Shown: positions 6,753 through 14,154, numbered from the stretch's first letter. The stretch: 14,774 nt of DNA from CAZIWJ01 sp964542855 (GCA_964542855.1 CAZIWJ010000068.1:1-14774); one strand, 5' to 3'. Numbers and translations are program-made. Notes: generated by a model not told the origin, from the letters alone.

Positions 6753-8079
6753 TTGCTAATCGTTTATCGTTATACGTAATTTTCCAGATTCTTCCAACGT
6801 TAGAATCAGTTATATAAATTGCGCCATTTTTATCCTGCGACAGACCCATGGGGCGATATTCTGCATCCTGCGGACTTTGGAAGTCTTTGCCATCACCGGC
6901 AAAATGATCGGCAAACTCTTCGTAATCGCCTGAGGGCATATTGCCTTCAAAGGGAACAAACACCACCTTATACCCGGCCTGGGGCTCAGGGGCGCGATTC
7001 CACGATCCGTGGAAAGCAATGAAAGCGCCGTTATGAAACTTTTCAGGCATCATATCGCCACGATAGAACATTAAGTCGTTCGGTGCCCAGTGGCCTGGAA
7101 ACGCCATAATGGGAGCTTTGTACTGTTCGCATCGGCCAATTTCTTTTCCATCGCCGCCATATTCCGGGGTCAGTACCTTTTCACCCTGTAAATGATCGTT
7201 GTAGCAGTACGGCCAGCCGAAGTTATCCTGGTCGTCAATTTTCAGGAATTCTTCAGAAGGGAGTACCGCACTTTGTTCATTGTTGTAGTAGTCGGGCCAC
7301 AGTTGCGAAAGCTGATCGCGACCGTGCTGAACGGCGTACAGGTTATTCACCAGGCTGTTCCATTCCAGCGCTACAATTTGCCGAATACCCGTACAGTAGC
7401 GGTAACCATCGGCTTCCTGAGTTTGGTTTAACTTGCTGTCGCTAAACCGCCAGATACCAGCATGATTTTCCAGTTGCGGGCAAGGATCCAGCCCGGGCGA
7501 TCCGGGCGTACGGCTTTCTTCCTGGCAGGCATTGGAAGGGGCTCCGACCGTAACGTACAGGTTTCCTTTACCATCGAATGCGAGTGGCTTGGCCGCGTGC
7601 GATTGCTGGGAAGGCAGTTTGGCAATAATGGTTTCTACCGGGGCGGTGGGCACCAGTTCACCCTCTTTCAACGGTACGCGGTGCACCGAAGTATCGGATG
7701 AGTAGTACAGGTAGTTATTGTAGATATGAATACCCGTGCCGCCGTACTCGCCGAAGTAGGCAATGCTGTCCATGGAGCCGTTGTTGTCCAAGTCGCGCAG
7801 GGCTGCGATGCCCCCACCTTTTTTGGTATTGCGCAGTTTTACGTAGATGTCGCCGTTATCGCGCACCACGAGGTGGCGGGCCCGGCCGATGCTATCGGCA
7901 ATAACCTGGGCGTTGAAGTTACTGTTTAACTGCAGCGAACCATTGTCGCTACTTGCCCGAGTAGTTTCCGAAGATTCGCCGGTTGAATTTTCAGCCGTTT
8001 GCTGTTCCTGCTGGCCGGGGTTGCAGGCAAACAGCAAGCCAGAAAGGGCTGTGATTATAAATAATGAATATCGTTGCAT
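6742..8079 (-). CDS. PQQ-dependent sugar (glucose/sorbosone-type) dehydrogenase lipoprotein
   Basis: This 445-residue protein has a lipoprotein signal ending LFAC (Cys19), a Ser/Thr/Glu-rich linker, and then a beta-propeller of the soluble glucose dehydrogenase/L-sorbosone dehydrogenase family. Supporting segments are GKGNLYVTVGAPSNACQ, DDQDNFGWPYCYND, AFHGSWNRAPEPQAGYKVVF and RPMGLSQDKNGAIYITDSNV near the C-terminus. Family members oxidise aldoses or related sugars in the periplasm using pyrroloquinoline quinone. The substrate cannot be read from sequence. No PQQ synthesis genes lie in the window, so the cofactor would come from elsewhere in the genome or from the medium. ATG 8079 gives a complete lipoprotein signal. 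The gene leads a two-gene operon with the cytochrome c, a fitting electron acceptor. No clear -7 box was found upstream. Confidence 0.9.
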   Translation of the reverse strand: MQRYSLFIITALSGLLFACNPGQQEQQTAENSTGESSETTRASSDNGSLQLNSNFNAQVIADSIGRARHLVVRDNGDIYVKLRNTKKGGGIAALRDLDNNGSMDSIAYFGEYGGTGIHIYNNYLYYSSDTSVHRVPLKEGELVPTAPVETIIAKLPSQQSHAAKPLAFDGKGNLYVTVGAPSNACQEESRTPGSPGLDPCPQLENHAGIWRFSDSKLNQTQEADGYRYCTGIRQIVALEWNSLVNNLYAVQHGRDQLSQLWPDYYNNEQSAVLPSEEFLKIDDQDNFGWPYCYNDHLQGEKVLTPEYGGDGKEIGRCEQYKAPIMAFPGHWAPNDLMFYRGDMMPEKFHNGAFIAFHGSWNRAPEPQAGYKVVFVPFEGNMPSGDYEEFADHFAGDGKDFQSPQDAEYRPMGLSQDKNGAIYITDSNVGRIWKITYNDKRLASAE

Positions 8080-8467
8080 ATGCAGTAAGTTGTTTAAGGA
8101 CTCTCAAGGTTGAAACAGCATACTGTACACAGAGTTTCGGAAGAAATTAGAAATTGATACAGACTGCACCCTGATCGACCGATACAGCCGGTTAATTGTT
8201 GTTTTTTTCATAAAAATCTTCAGTTTATTGGCCGGTTTTGGTAATCCTGCGAAAGCTGTAATGAACACGAGCGTTGCCCTTTACGGCAGGGTTACTTATT
8301 GCCTAAATTTTCCCTTACCGTCATCCTGAAAGTAGCAAAGAGTCTTTTAAGGTAGTTCAACGAACGCTCTTATTTTTAAAAAAGGGATTTCATAAGTTGC
8401 GCTGCTCGGGAAATACTGGCGCAGGAATAAAATAAACATGACACACCATAAATTTCCGGAAAACACT
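8080..8467. other. 388-bp intergenic region with repeat remnants
   Basis: This gap separates the dehydrogenase start from the aroK stop, so it must hold the dehydrogenase promoter (- strand) and the 3' end of the aroK transcript. I see no consensus TAnnTTTG box for the dehydrogenase and no hairpin with a T-run after aroK. It contains a CCCT/AGGG hairpin at 8278-8292, the repeat-like stretch at 8319-8376, and CAGGAATAAA at 8422-8431, part of the 15-mer at 2918 and 5404. No coding potential is evident. Confidence 0.5.
8319..8376 (+). repeat. TCATCCTGA-type interspersed repeat remnant
   Basis: The stretch starts CGTCATCCTGAAAGTAGCAA and includes GTTCAACGAAC (8355-8365), a small inverted repeat. 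From memory, sequences opening with GTCATCCTGA and containing a short GTTC/GAAC stem recur between genes in many Bacteroidota genomes. There is only one copy here, so repeat status rests on recall rather than on this window. Confidence 0.35.
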
Positions 8468-8965
8468 TTACAAACCCAACCGGGTGCGCAGTTGCTGAAT
8501 ATCCGGATGGGTAGCGGCTTCAATAATGTGAGCCTGTTCGTAATACGGAATCCGGGAGCTGAATTTATTCAGAAAATCTTCTTCATTTTGTACCCCCTGC
8601 ATCAGCGGGCGCTGCTCCTGTTGCTGCCCAACCTGCAGGCGCCGCATGATTTCCTCAACCGGCGGATTCAGAAATACAACCTTACCGGCTTTCTTCATTA
8701 TTTCCAGGTTATTAAAAAAACACGGTGCCCCTCCCCCGGTGGCAATTACTACCTTTTGTAATTCCGTTGATTGCCGAAGAACCTGCTGCTCCAGCCGGCG
8801 AAAAACTTTTTCTCCTTTTGTAGTGAAAATACCGGGGATAGATAAACCGGAACGGGCTTCAATGGTGCGGTCCAGATCATGAAAGCTGTAGTTGAGGACA
8901 TCTGCCAGTTGCCGGCCGACGGTAGATTTTCCTGAACCCGGTAGCCCGATTAAATAAATAAGCAT
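8468..8965 (-). CDS. aroK: Shikimate kinase
   Basis: This cytoplasmic enzyme phosphorylates shikimate at the 3-hydroxyl with ATP, a step towards chorismate, aromatic amino acids and p-aminobenzoate. The 165-residue length is typical. The P-loop is GLPGSGKST (7-15). The shikimate site includes D32 (in FHDLDRTIE), the G51-E52-x-x-F55-R56-x-x-E59 motif and G77-G78-G79. The lid arginine is R119 (EQRPL), and R138 precedes PYY as in the adenine/substrate-contact helix. The ATG at 8965 is 3 bp after the stop of the DoxX-like gene, so aroK is the last gene of a three-gene operon. Symbol aroK is used in the general sense; aroK and aroL cannot be distinguished here. Confidence 0.96.
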   Translation of the reverse strand: MLIYLIGLPGSGKSTVGRQLADVLNYSFHDLDRTIEARSGLSIPGIFTTKGEKVFRRLEQQVLRQSTELQKVVIATGGGAPCFFNNLEIMKKAGKVVFLNPPVEEIMRRLQVGQQQEQRPLMQGVQNEEDFLNKFSSRIPYYEQAHIIEAATHPDIQQLRTRLGL

Positions 8966-8968
8966 GCG

Positions 8969-10078
8969 TTAGCGATTTGCGATGCCCTGTTCCAGCAGGT
9001 TGCTAATTTCCGTAATATCGGGCACGTCGTTGTGGTGCCACTTGCCCTGAACCGTGCCTTCATGCATCAGCACGATGCCGGGATTAGACCGGATTACCGC
9101 TTTTAACACGGTGGCATCGGCAAAATAGTAAGGCATGGCAATTTGATGTTCATGACGGAAGGCTTCAAATTTTTCTTCACCAGTGGCTGTGAATACCAAT
9201 GCTTCCACATTAGTTGGTAGCTTTTCCACCAGGGCATTAATTTCTTTAAGACTTTTGCCGTCGGCTTTGTCGGAGTCGTGCACGATAACAACCAGCTTAC
9301 TTCCCGTAAAGGTTTGTTTGGTGAAATCGCCTTCGTTATTCCATACACTGTAGTCGGTAATTTTAGCCTGAGCTTCGGGGTTCAGCAGTACGTAGTCTTT
9401 GTATTCATACCCCGGTTCAGAAGGGTATTCAGCGAATTCATGAATTTCTCCGTCTTTTTCCATTACGTATTTATACTTCAACTCTTCGGAAGGGTTCATC
9501 GCTGCTTCAATATCTGTACCCACCTTGTAAGCGCGAAAATCGAGGTATGGCAGGTGCTGAATGGCATAAAAGCCCACGAAAATACTCAGCGCTGTAACCC
9601 CGCCCATAGTTAAGTGGCCGGGAATTTCCGGCAACATTGCCCTGTACTGGTTGCGGAAGAAGAAAATAATGCCGACGAAGAACAGCAGGATTACATCTTT
9701 AGTAAATGACTCCCAGGGGGTGAGCTTAATGGCATCGCCGAAGCACCCGCAATCGGTTACCTTGTTAAACCAGGCCGAATAAAAGGTGAGAAAGGTAAAG
9801 AATACGATGAGCAGCAGCAGTACCCAGGCTGTGAGGTTCATTTTGTAATTCAACAGCACAGCCACGCCGAGCACAACTTCCAATACCACCACCAGCATAG
9901 CAAACTCCAGGGCGAACGGTTTAAATACGGCAAAGAATGGGGCAAAGTCGTTGGCAAATACCCCGAAGTACTCGTCCATTTTAATGGCAGTACCCACCGG
10001 ATCATTCAGTTTAATCAGACCCGAGAAAATGAACAAGGCACCGACCAGTACTCTTGAAACTTGCGCTACAATATTCAT
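8969..10078 (-). CDS. BT_3928-like protein: DoxX/MauE-type membrane domain plus thioredoxin-like domain
   Basis: This 369-residue membrane protein starts with about four hydrophobic helices (roughly residues 5-145) of the DoxX/MauE type, including LVGALFIFSGLIKLNDPVG near the N-terminus and a C110-G-C112 pair in DCGCFG before helix four. A fifth hydrophobic segment follows (about 155-172). The C-terminal part (about 260-369) has the strand-helix order of a thioredoxin fold, with the probable cis-Pro region IAMPYYFADATVL and NPGIVLMHEGTV, but lacks a CxxC active site. Bacteroidota homologues are known as the BT_3928 family. I infer a quinone- or thiol-linked redox role at the inner membrane; the substrate is unknown. 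The start overlaps the DUF1599 stop (ATGA, 10078-10075), and aroK follows after 3 bp. Confidence 0.85.
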   Translation of the reverse strand: MNIVAQVSRVLVGALFIFSGLIKLNDPVGTAIKMDEYFGVFANDFAPFFAVFKPFALEFAMLVVVLEVVLGVAVLLNYKMNLTAWVLLLLIVFFTFLTFYSAWFNKVTDCGCFGDAIKLTPWESFTKDVILLFFVGIIFFFRNQYRAMLPEIPGHLTMGGVTALSIFVGFYAIQHLPYLDFRAYKVGTDIEAAMNPSEELKYKYVMEKDGEIHEFAEYPSEPGYEYKDYVLLNPEAQAKITDYSVWNNEGDFTKQTFTGSKLVVIVHDSDKADGKSLKEINALVEKLPTNVEALVFTATGEEKFEAFRHEHQIAMPYYFADATVLKAVIRSNPGIVLMHEGTVQGKWHHNDVPDITEISNLLEQGIANR

Positions 10079-10626
10079 GATTGCTTCTCTTCGTTTAGTT
10101 TAATTAGGGCAAACACTGCGTAATTTAACATATCCTGGTAATTGGGAGCAACACCTTCAGAAGCCAGTGTTTTTCCTTCGTTATTTTCAATTTGCTTGAT
10201 GCGTAAAATACGCATTAGAATAATATCGGTAATGGAAGAAACCCGCATGTTTCGCCAGGCCTCACCATAGTCATGATTCTTCTGCTGAAACAAGTTATAT
10301 GTCTCCTCAACAATTTTATCGTAGGCAGGATTCAATTCTTCCATCCCCAGTTCAACTCTTTCGTCGTTTGTTAGTTGTACCTGTAACAATGCGATAACAC
10401 AATAATTAACTATTCCAACGAATTCATCCGAAATACTGTCATCTACATACTGGATTTCTTTTTCCTGAACAGATCGGATGCGCAGGGCTTTGATGTAAAT
10501 CTGGTCGGTTACTGAAGGCAAGCGCATAACTCGCCAGGAAGTACCGTAATCTTTTGTTTTCTTTTCAAAGATTTCCTTACACCTGTGTATAATGTCCCGG
10601 TATTGTTCTGTGCTTTGAAGGCTCAA
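10075..10626 (-). CDS. DUF1599 protein with two tandem domain copies
   Basis: This 183-residue soluble protein is built from two copies of one unit about 93 residues apart. Unit 1 has KDYGTSWRVMRLPSVTD (25-41) then LRI (48-50) and NYCVIAL (74-80). Unit 2 has HDYGEAWRNMRVSSITD (118-134), LRI (141-143) and NYAVFAL (168-174). Shared residues include D-Y-G, W-R, M-R, S-x-T-D and L-R-I. This is the DUF1599 family, which I recall being described as a nucleotide-modification-associated domain; no reaction is established to my knowledge. The start is TTG at 10626: an in-frame stop lies 9 nt upstream and the first Met falls inside unit 1. It leads the operon with the DoxX-like gene and aroK and is divergent from folP across only 39 bp. 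Confidence 0.88.
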   Translation of the reverse strand: MSLQSTEQYRDIIHRCKEIFEKKTKDYGTSWRVMRLPSVTDQIYIKALRIRSVQEKEIQYVDDSISDEFVGIVNYCVIALLQVQLTNDERVELGMEELNPAYDKIVEETYNLFQQKNHDYGEAWRNMRVSSITDIILMRILRIKQIENNEGKTLASEGVAPNYQDMLNYAVFALIKLNEEKQS

Positions 10627-10665
10627 TGTTTCTTATAAATTTTTTAAAATACTATATATTAACGT
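10627..10665. promoter_or_regulatory. 39-bp divergent control region, DUF1599 / folP
   Basis: This very AT-rich stretch (TTTTTTAAAATACTATATAT at its core) lies between two divergent genes that both appear to start with TTG. Any promoters must sit here or overlap the coding starts. No exact TAnnTTTG box is present on either strand; the nearest, TAACGTTTG (10660-10668), has one extra base and overlaps the folP start codon. It is called regulatory by position only. Confidence 0.4.
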
Positions 10666-11523
10666 TTGGAAAATAAAAGTAATTTATTTAATACCAATAA
10701 AATACTTCGTGTAGGAGAGCAGTTAATTGATTTGTCTGGTCCACGAGTCATGGGTATTGTAAATGTAACACCCGATTCGTTCTACGACGGAGGCAAGTAC
10801 AAATCAGCTTCTGCTGTTTTACAACAGGTAGAACACATGCTGGAACAAGGTGCTACCTTCATCGATATTGGCGGGTATTCTACCCGGCCGGGGGCCGATG
10901 AGCTAACGCTCGACGAGGAAAAAAAGCGGGTGTTGCCAACCATTGAACAGGTAAGTGAGCGTTTTCCGGATGCCTGTTTATCGATTGATACGTTTAACGC
11001 CCCGGTAGCCCGGGCGGCAGTAGAGGCCGGGGCCCACCTGGTTAACGATGTTTCCGGGGGCAACCTAGACGAGCAGATGTTTAAAACGGTAGCTGATTTA
11101 AAGGTGCCCTACGTACTGATGCACATGCGGGGAACACCCCAAACTATGAAAACGCTAACGCAGTACGATAACCTGGTTAACGACATTGCAGGTGAATTGC
11201 AGCAAAAGATAAGCCGGCTGCAGGCATTGGATGTAACTGACATAATTATTGATCCTGGCTTTGGGTTTGCCAAGACAATTGATCAGAACTTTGAGTTGCT
11301 CCGGCAGCTGTCATTGTTTCAACTGCTGGAATTACCATTACTGGCCGGGCTTTCCAGGAAGTCGATGATTTACAAACGATTAAAAATTACTTCCGATGAA
11401 GCCCTGAACGGCACTACTGCGTTAAATATGGTAGCCCTCATTAACGGTGCTTCCATTTTGCGGGTGCACGATGTTCGTGAAGCCATGCAAACTGTAGAAT
11501 TATACAAGCAGATTTATCATTAA
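10666..11523 (+). CDS. folP: Dihydropteroate synthase
   Basis: This cytoplasmic enzyme condenses 6-hydroxymethyl-7,8-dihydropterin pyrophosphate with p-aminobenzoate to make dihydropteroate; it is the sulfonamide target. The length of 285 residues is normal. Family motifs appear in order: NVTPDSF (33-39), IDIGGYSTRPGA, SIDTFNAPVARAA, VNDVSGG, LMHMRGTPQTM, IIDPGFGFAKT, LLAGLSRKSMI and the terminal RVHDVREA. A TTG at 10666 is the likely start: a stop (TAA, 10660-10662) lies just upstream and the next Met (M29) would remove the first beta strand. It leads a + strand cluster with cdaA (7 bp later) and murB. Confidence 0.97.
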   Translation: MENKSNLFNTNKILRVGEQLIDLSGPRVMGIVNVTPDSFYDGGKYKSASAVLQQVEHMLEQGATFIDIGGYSTRPGADELTLDEEKKRVLPTIEQVSERFPDACLSIDTFNAPVARAAVEAGAHLVNDVSGGNLDEQMFKTVADLKVPYVLMHMRGTPQTMKTLTQYDNLVNDIAGELQQKISRLQALDVTDIIIDPGFGFAKTIDQNFELLRQLSLFQLLELPLLAGLSRKSMIYKRLKITSDEALNGTTALNMVALINGASILRVHDVREAMQTVELYKQIYH

Positions 11524-11530
11524 AACTAAT

Positions 11531-12454
11531 ATGTTTCTTTTCTCTCTGGGTTTTTTAGATTTTGATTTCAAGGATGTCGTTGATATCGCGCTGGTGAGCT
11601 TGCTGCTTTACCAGGTTTACAAACTCATGAGGGGAAGTGTAGCTTTAATTATCTTCTTCGGGTTTTTAGCCCTTTACCTGATTTTCCTGGTTGTGCGGGC
11701 CATGGAAATGGAGCTAATGAGTTCTATACTGGGCCAGTTTATGGGCGTAGGAGTTATTGCGGTCATTATCCTTTTTCAACAGGAGATCCGAAAATTCTTG
11801 TTACTGGTTGGTAAAACTACCACGTTTAACAGTTCAGGGTTTTTCAACTCGATCTGGAGTCGAAGCAGTGAGACCAATGAAATCAGCGTTACGCCTATCA
11901 TCGACGCCCTGAAAACCCTTAGCGGTTCCAATACCGGTGGGCTGGTGGTTATTTCCAAAGATTCCTCCCTGAAGTTTTACTCCGAATCGGGCGATGAAAT
12001 TGACGCCCGGTTATCGAAGCGGTTGTTGCTGTCTATTTTCAATAAATACAGTCCTTTGCACGATGGGGCGGTAATTTTACATCACGGCCGTATCAAGGCT
12101 GCAAGGTGTATATTGCCGGTAACCGAACGCGGGGATTTACCGGCCGAGTTCGGGTTGCGCCACCGGGCGGCCATCGGTATGAGCGAGGTTACCGATACCA
12201 TTATCCTGGTCGTCTCGGAAGAAACCGGCCAGATGTCGGTAGTTAAAGCAGGGAAAATAGAACACAACCTCTCTACCAAGGAAATCCGCGCCCGCATTAA
12301 CGAGTACCTGTACGACCGGTCTCGTAAGGAAGGAAGCGAGGCTACAAAAACGTTGAAGGAAAAAGAAATCTTCGAAGCCGCCCGCAAGAAAAAAACTGCA
12401 GAAAAAGGATCGGCCAAACCCAAGCCATCAGAAGGACAAACCGTAGCCGGTTAA
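11531..12454 (+). CDS. cdaA: Membrane diadenylate cyclase CdaA
   Basis: CdaA makes cyclic di-AMP from two ATP. The 307-residue protein has three N-terminal hydrophobic helices (about residues 15-33, 36-55 and 63-83), a linker, and a DAC (DisA_N) domain from about 115 to 240. The two catalytic motifs are intact: D178-G179-A180 in LHDGAVIL and R210-H211-R212 in LRHRAAIGMSE. The tail after about residue 255 is long, charged and Lys/Glu-rich, likely disordered or coiled. In Firmicutes cdaA is followed by cdaR and glmM; here it sits between folP and murB. Spacing of 7 bp and 4 bp indicates one operon. c-di-AMP links to potassium, osmotic and cell-wall control in other bacteria, which fits the murB neighbour but is inference here. 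Confidence 0.95.
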   Translation: MFLFSLGFLDFDFKDVVDIALVSLLLYQVYKLMRGSVALIIFFGFLALYLIFLVVRAMEMELMSSILGQFMGVGVIAVIILFQQEIRKFLLLVGKTTTFNSSGFFNSIWSRSSETNEISVTPIIDALKTLSGSNTGGLVVISKDSSLKFYSESGDEIDARLSKRLLLSIFNKYSPLHDGAVILHHGRIKAARCILPVTERGDLPAEFGLRHRAAIGMSEVTDTIILVVSEETGQMSVVKAGKIEHNLSTKEIRARINEYLYDRSRKEGSEATKTLKEKEIFEAARKKKTAEKGSAKPKPSEGQTVAG

Positions 12455-12458
12455 GCAC

Positions 12459-13490
12459 ATGACCATTCACGAAAACTATTCCCTGAAACCCCTGCACACG
12501 TTCGGGCTTGATGTATATGCCCGTTACTTTGTTGCCGTTCGTTCGGCCGAAGAATTCCTGTTGGTCCGAAAATCAGAAATTTACCGGAAAAGCCCCCTTC
12601 TTTTGCTGGGAGGTGGCAGTAATATGTTGTTCAGGGGCAACCTGGACCGGTTGGTAGTTCGTGTAGAAGTAGAAGGTAAAACCCGGGTAAACGAAGACGA
12701 GCATTCGGTTTACCTGCAGGTTGGTGCCGGTACTAACTGGCACGAACTGGTGCAGTACTGCATTTCGCACAACTGGGGCGGCATTGAAAACCTGTCGCTC
12801 ATACCGGGAACAACCGGAGCGGCTCCTATTCAGAATATCGGGGCCTACGGCACCGAGTTGGAGCAGGTATTTCACAGCCTGGAAGCCATCCACCTGGAAA
12901 GTGGCGAGGTGCAAACATTTTACCACGGCAACTGCCAGTTCGGTTATCGCGACAGCTTTTTTAAGCGGGAAGGAAAGGGAAAATACCTGATTACCCGGGT
13001 TACGTTACGCCTCAGCAAGCAGCCGAAAGCTAATGTTAGCTACAGGGGGGTGCCGGAAATGATTGAACAAATCCGGAAAGAAAACACCGGAACAGATTTA
13101 ACGGCTATTCAGGAAGTCAGTGCTGCCATTACCCGGATCCGGCAGCAGAAGTTACCTAACCCGGCTACTATCGGGAACGCCGGTAGTTTCTTCAAAAACC
13201 CAGTCGTTTCAAAAGAAGCCTTTACCCGGTTACAGGCTGAACATCCTAATGTTCCTCATTACCCGGTCGGCGACACCGAGGTGAAAGTTCCGGCAGCCTG
13301 GTTAATAGACCAGTGCGGGTGGAAAGGTTATCGGAACAATGATGCCGGTATTCACGAAAAACAGGCATTGGTACTGGTTAACCACGGCCGGGCCAGGGGT
13401 GAAGAGCTGGTTCAGCTGGCCCGTGCCGTACAGGAAGATGTAGCTCGGCGGTTTAACATTTCGCTGCACCCCGAGGTAAATATTATCTGA
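12459..13490 (+). CDS. murB: UDP-N-acetylenolpyruvoylglucosamine reductase MurB
   Basis: This FAD enzyme uses NADPH to reduce UDP-GlcNAc-enolpyruvate to UDP-MurNAc, the second committed step of peptidoglycan synthesis in the cytoplasm. The 343 residues match type I MurB. FAD-binding segments are LLLLGGGSNMLF, GAGTNWHELV and LSLIPGTTGAAPIQNIGAYG. The substrate domain includes FGYRDSFFK and the catalytic Ser243 in NAGSFFKNP. The C-terminal part has AAWLIDQCGWKGYR, and the probable catalytic Glu339 lies in the terminal HPEVNII. The ATG at 12459 is 4 bp after the cdaA stop, with a normal start to the FAD domain (YSLKPLHTFGLDV). All key residues are intact. Confidence 0.97.
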   Translation: MTIHENYSLKPLHTFGLDVYARYFVAVRSAEEFLLVRKSEIYRKSPLLLLGGGSNMLFRGNLDRLVVRVEVEGKTRVNEDEHSVYLQVGAGTNWHELVQYCISHNWGGIENLSLIPGTTGAAPIQNIGAYGTELEQVFHSLEAIHLESGEVQTFYHGNCQFGYRDSFFKREGKGKYLITRVTLRLSKQPKANVSYRGVPEMIEQIRKENTGTDLTAIQEVSAAITRIRQQKLPNPATIGNAGSFFKNPVVSKEAFTRLQAEHPNVPHYPVGDTEVKVPAAWLIDQCGWKGYRNNDAGIHEKQALVLVNHGRARGEELVQLARAVQEDVARRFNISLHPEVNII

Positions 13491-13542
13491 TCGACGACGC
13501 AATTTTAAAACACATTGGCTTTTGTTGCGTTTTTTGATAGGT

Positions 13543-13559
13543 ATACCGAATTTCGGTAT
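13543..13559. promoter_or_regulatory. 8-bp perfect inverted repeat upstream of the DUF2911 gene
   Basis: ATACCGAA (13543-13550) and TTCGGTAT (13552-13559) form a perfect palindrome around a single T. It lies about 30 bp before the DUF2911 start and about 50 bp after murB. No T-run follows on either strand, so it looks more like a protein-binding site or leader structure than a terminator. No known operator is recognised. Confidence 0.4.
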
Positions 13560-13590
13560 CATTAATGTTAAACCCTTACCTGTCCTCATT

Positions 13591-14133
13591 ATGAAAAAAG
13601 CATCTGTTTCTTTATTACTTACTTTATTTACCCTGGTTGCTGTTCAAACTGCCCTGTACGCGCAGAAAGATCCTTCCAAATCATTAACCCCGCGGGCCAG
13701 CCCGATGGCTGTGGCTAAAACCATGTATGGTGACGGAGGATACGCCAAAGTAGTATATTGCCGGCCGCAGAAGAAAGGACGCGACGTTTTCGGCGGCCTT
13801 GTAGAGTACGACAAGGTTTGGAGAACCGGTGCTAATGAGGCTACCGAAGTTACATTTACCGAAGACATTGAAATTAACGGTAAAACCCTGGAAGCTGGTA
13901 CCTATACTATGTTTACTATTCCCGGAGAAGACAAATGGACTGTTATTTTCAACAGTGCCCTGGGCCAGTGGGGAGCATACCAGTACGACGAAAGCAAGGA
14001 TGTATTGCGGGTAGAAGCCGACGTGCAGGAACCCGACCAAATGTACGAGGCTTTTACGATTGCCTTCGCTGAAGATGGTTCGAGCATGATGATGGTTTGG
14101 GACAAAACCATGGTTACCGTACCACTTGGCTAA
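13591..14133 (+). CDS. Exported DUF2911 protein
   Basis: This 180-residue protein has a clear signal peptide (residues 1-25, ending ALYAQ) and one DUF2911 domain. Characteristic segments are SPMAVAKTMYGDGGYAKVVY, CRPQKKGRDVFGGLVEYDKV, WRTGANEATEVTF, LEAGTYTMFTIP and WTVIFNSALGQWGAYQYD. The family is common in Bacteroidota, is predicted to be periplasmic or exported, and has no established function to my knowledge. The ATG at 13591 is chosen because it opens the signal peptide; an in-frame TTG at 13522 would add 23 residues that spoil it. It is 100 bp after murB with a palindrome in between, and ends in a strong terminator, so it may be its own transcription unit. Confidence 0.88.
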   Translation: MKKASVSLLLTLFTLVAVQTALYAQKDPSKSLTPRASPMAVAKTMYGDGGYAKVVYCRPQKKGRDVFGGLVEYDKVWRTGANEATEVTFTEDIEINGKTLEAGTYTMFTIPGEDKWTVIFNSALGQWGAYQYDESKDVLRVEADVQEPDQMYEAFTIAFAEDGSSMMMVWDKTMVTVPLG

Positions 14134-14154
14134 ACTTTAAGTTACTTAATTAGC

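Noticed and set aside
13522..13590. N-terminal extension of the DUF2911 protein from a TTG start
   Set aside because: It would bury the clean signal peptide that begins at the ATG at 13591.
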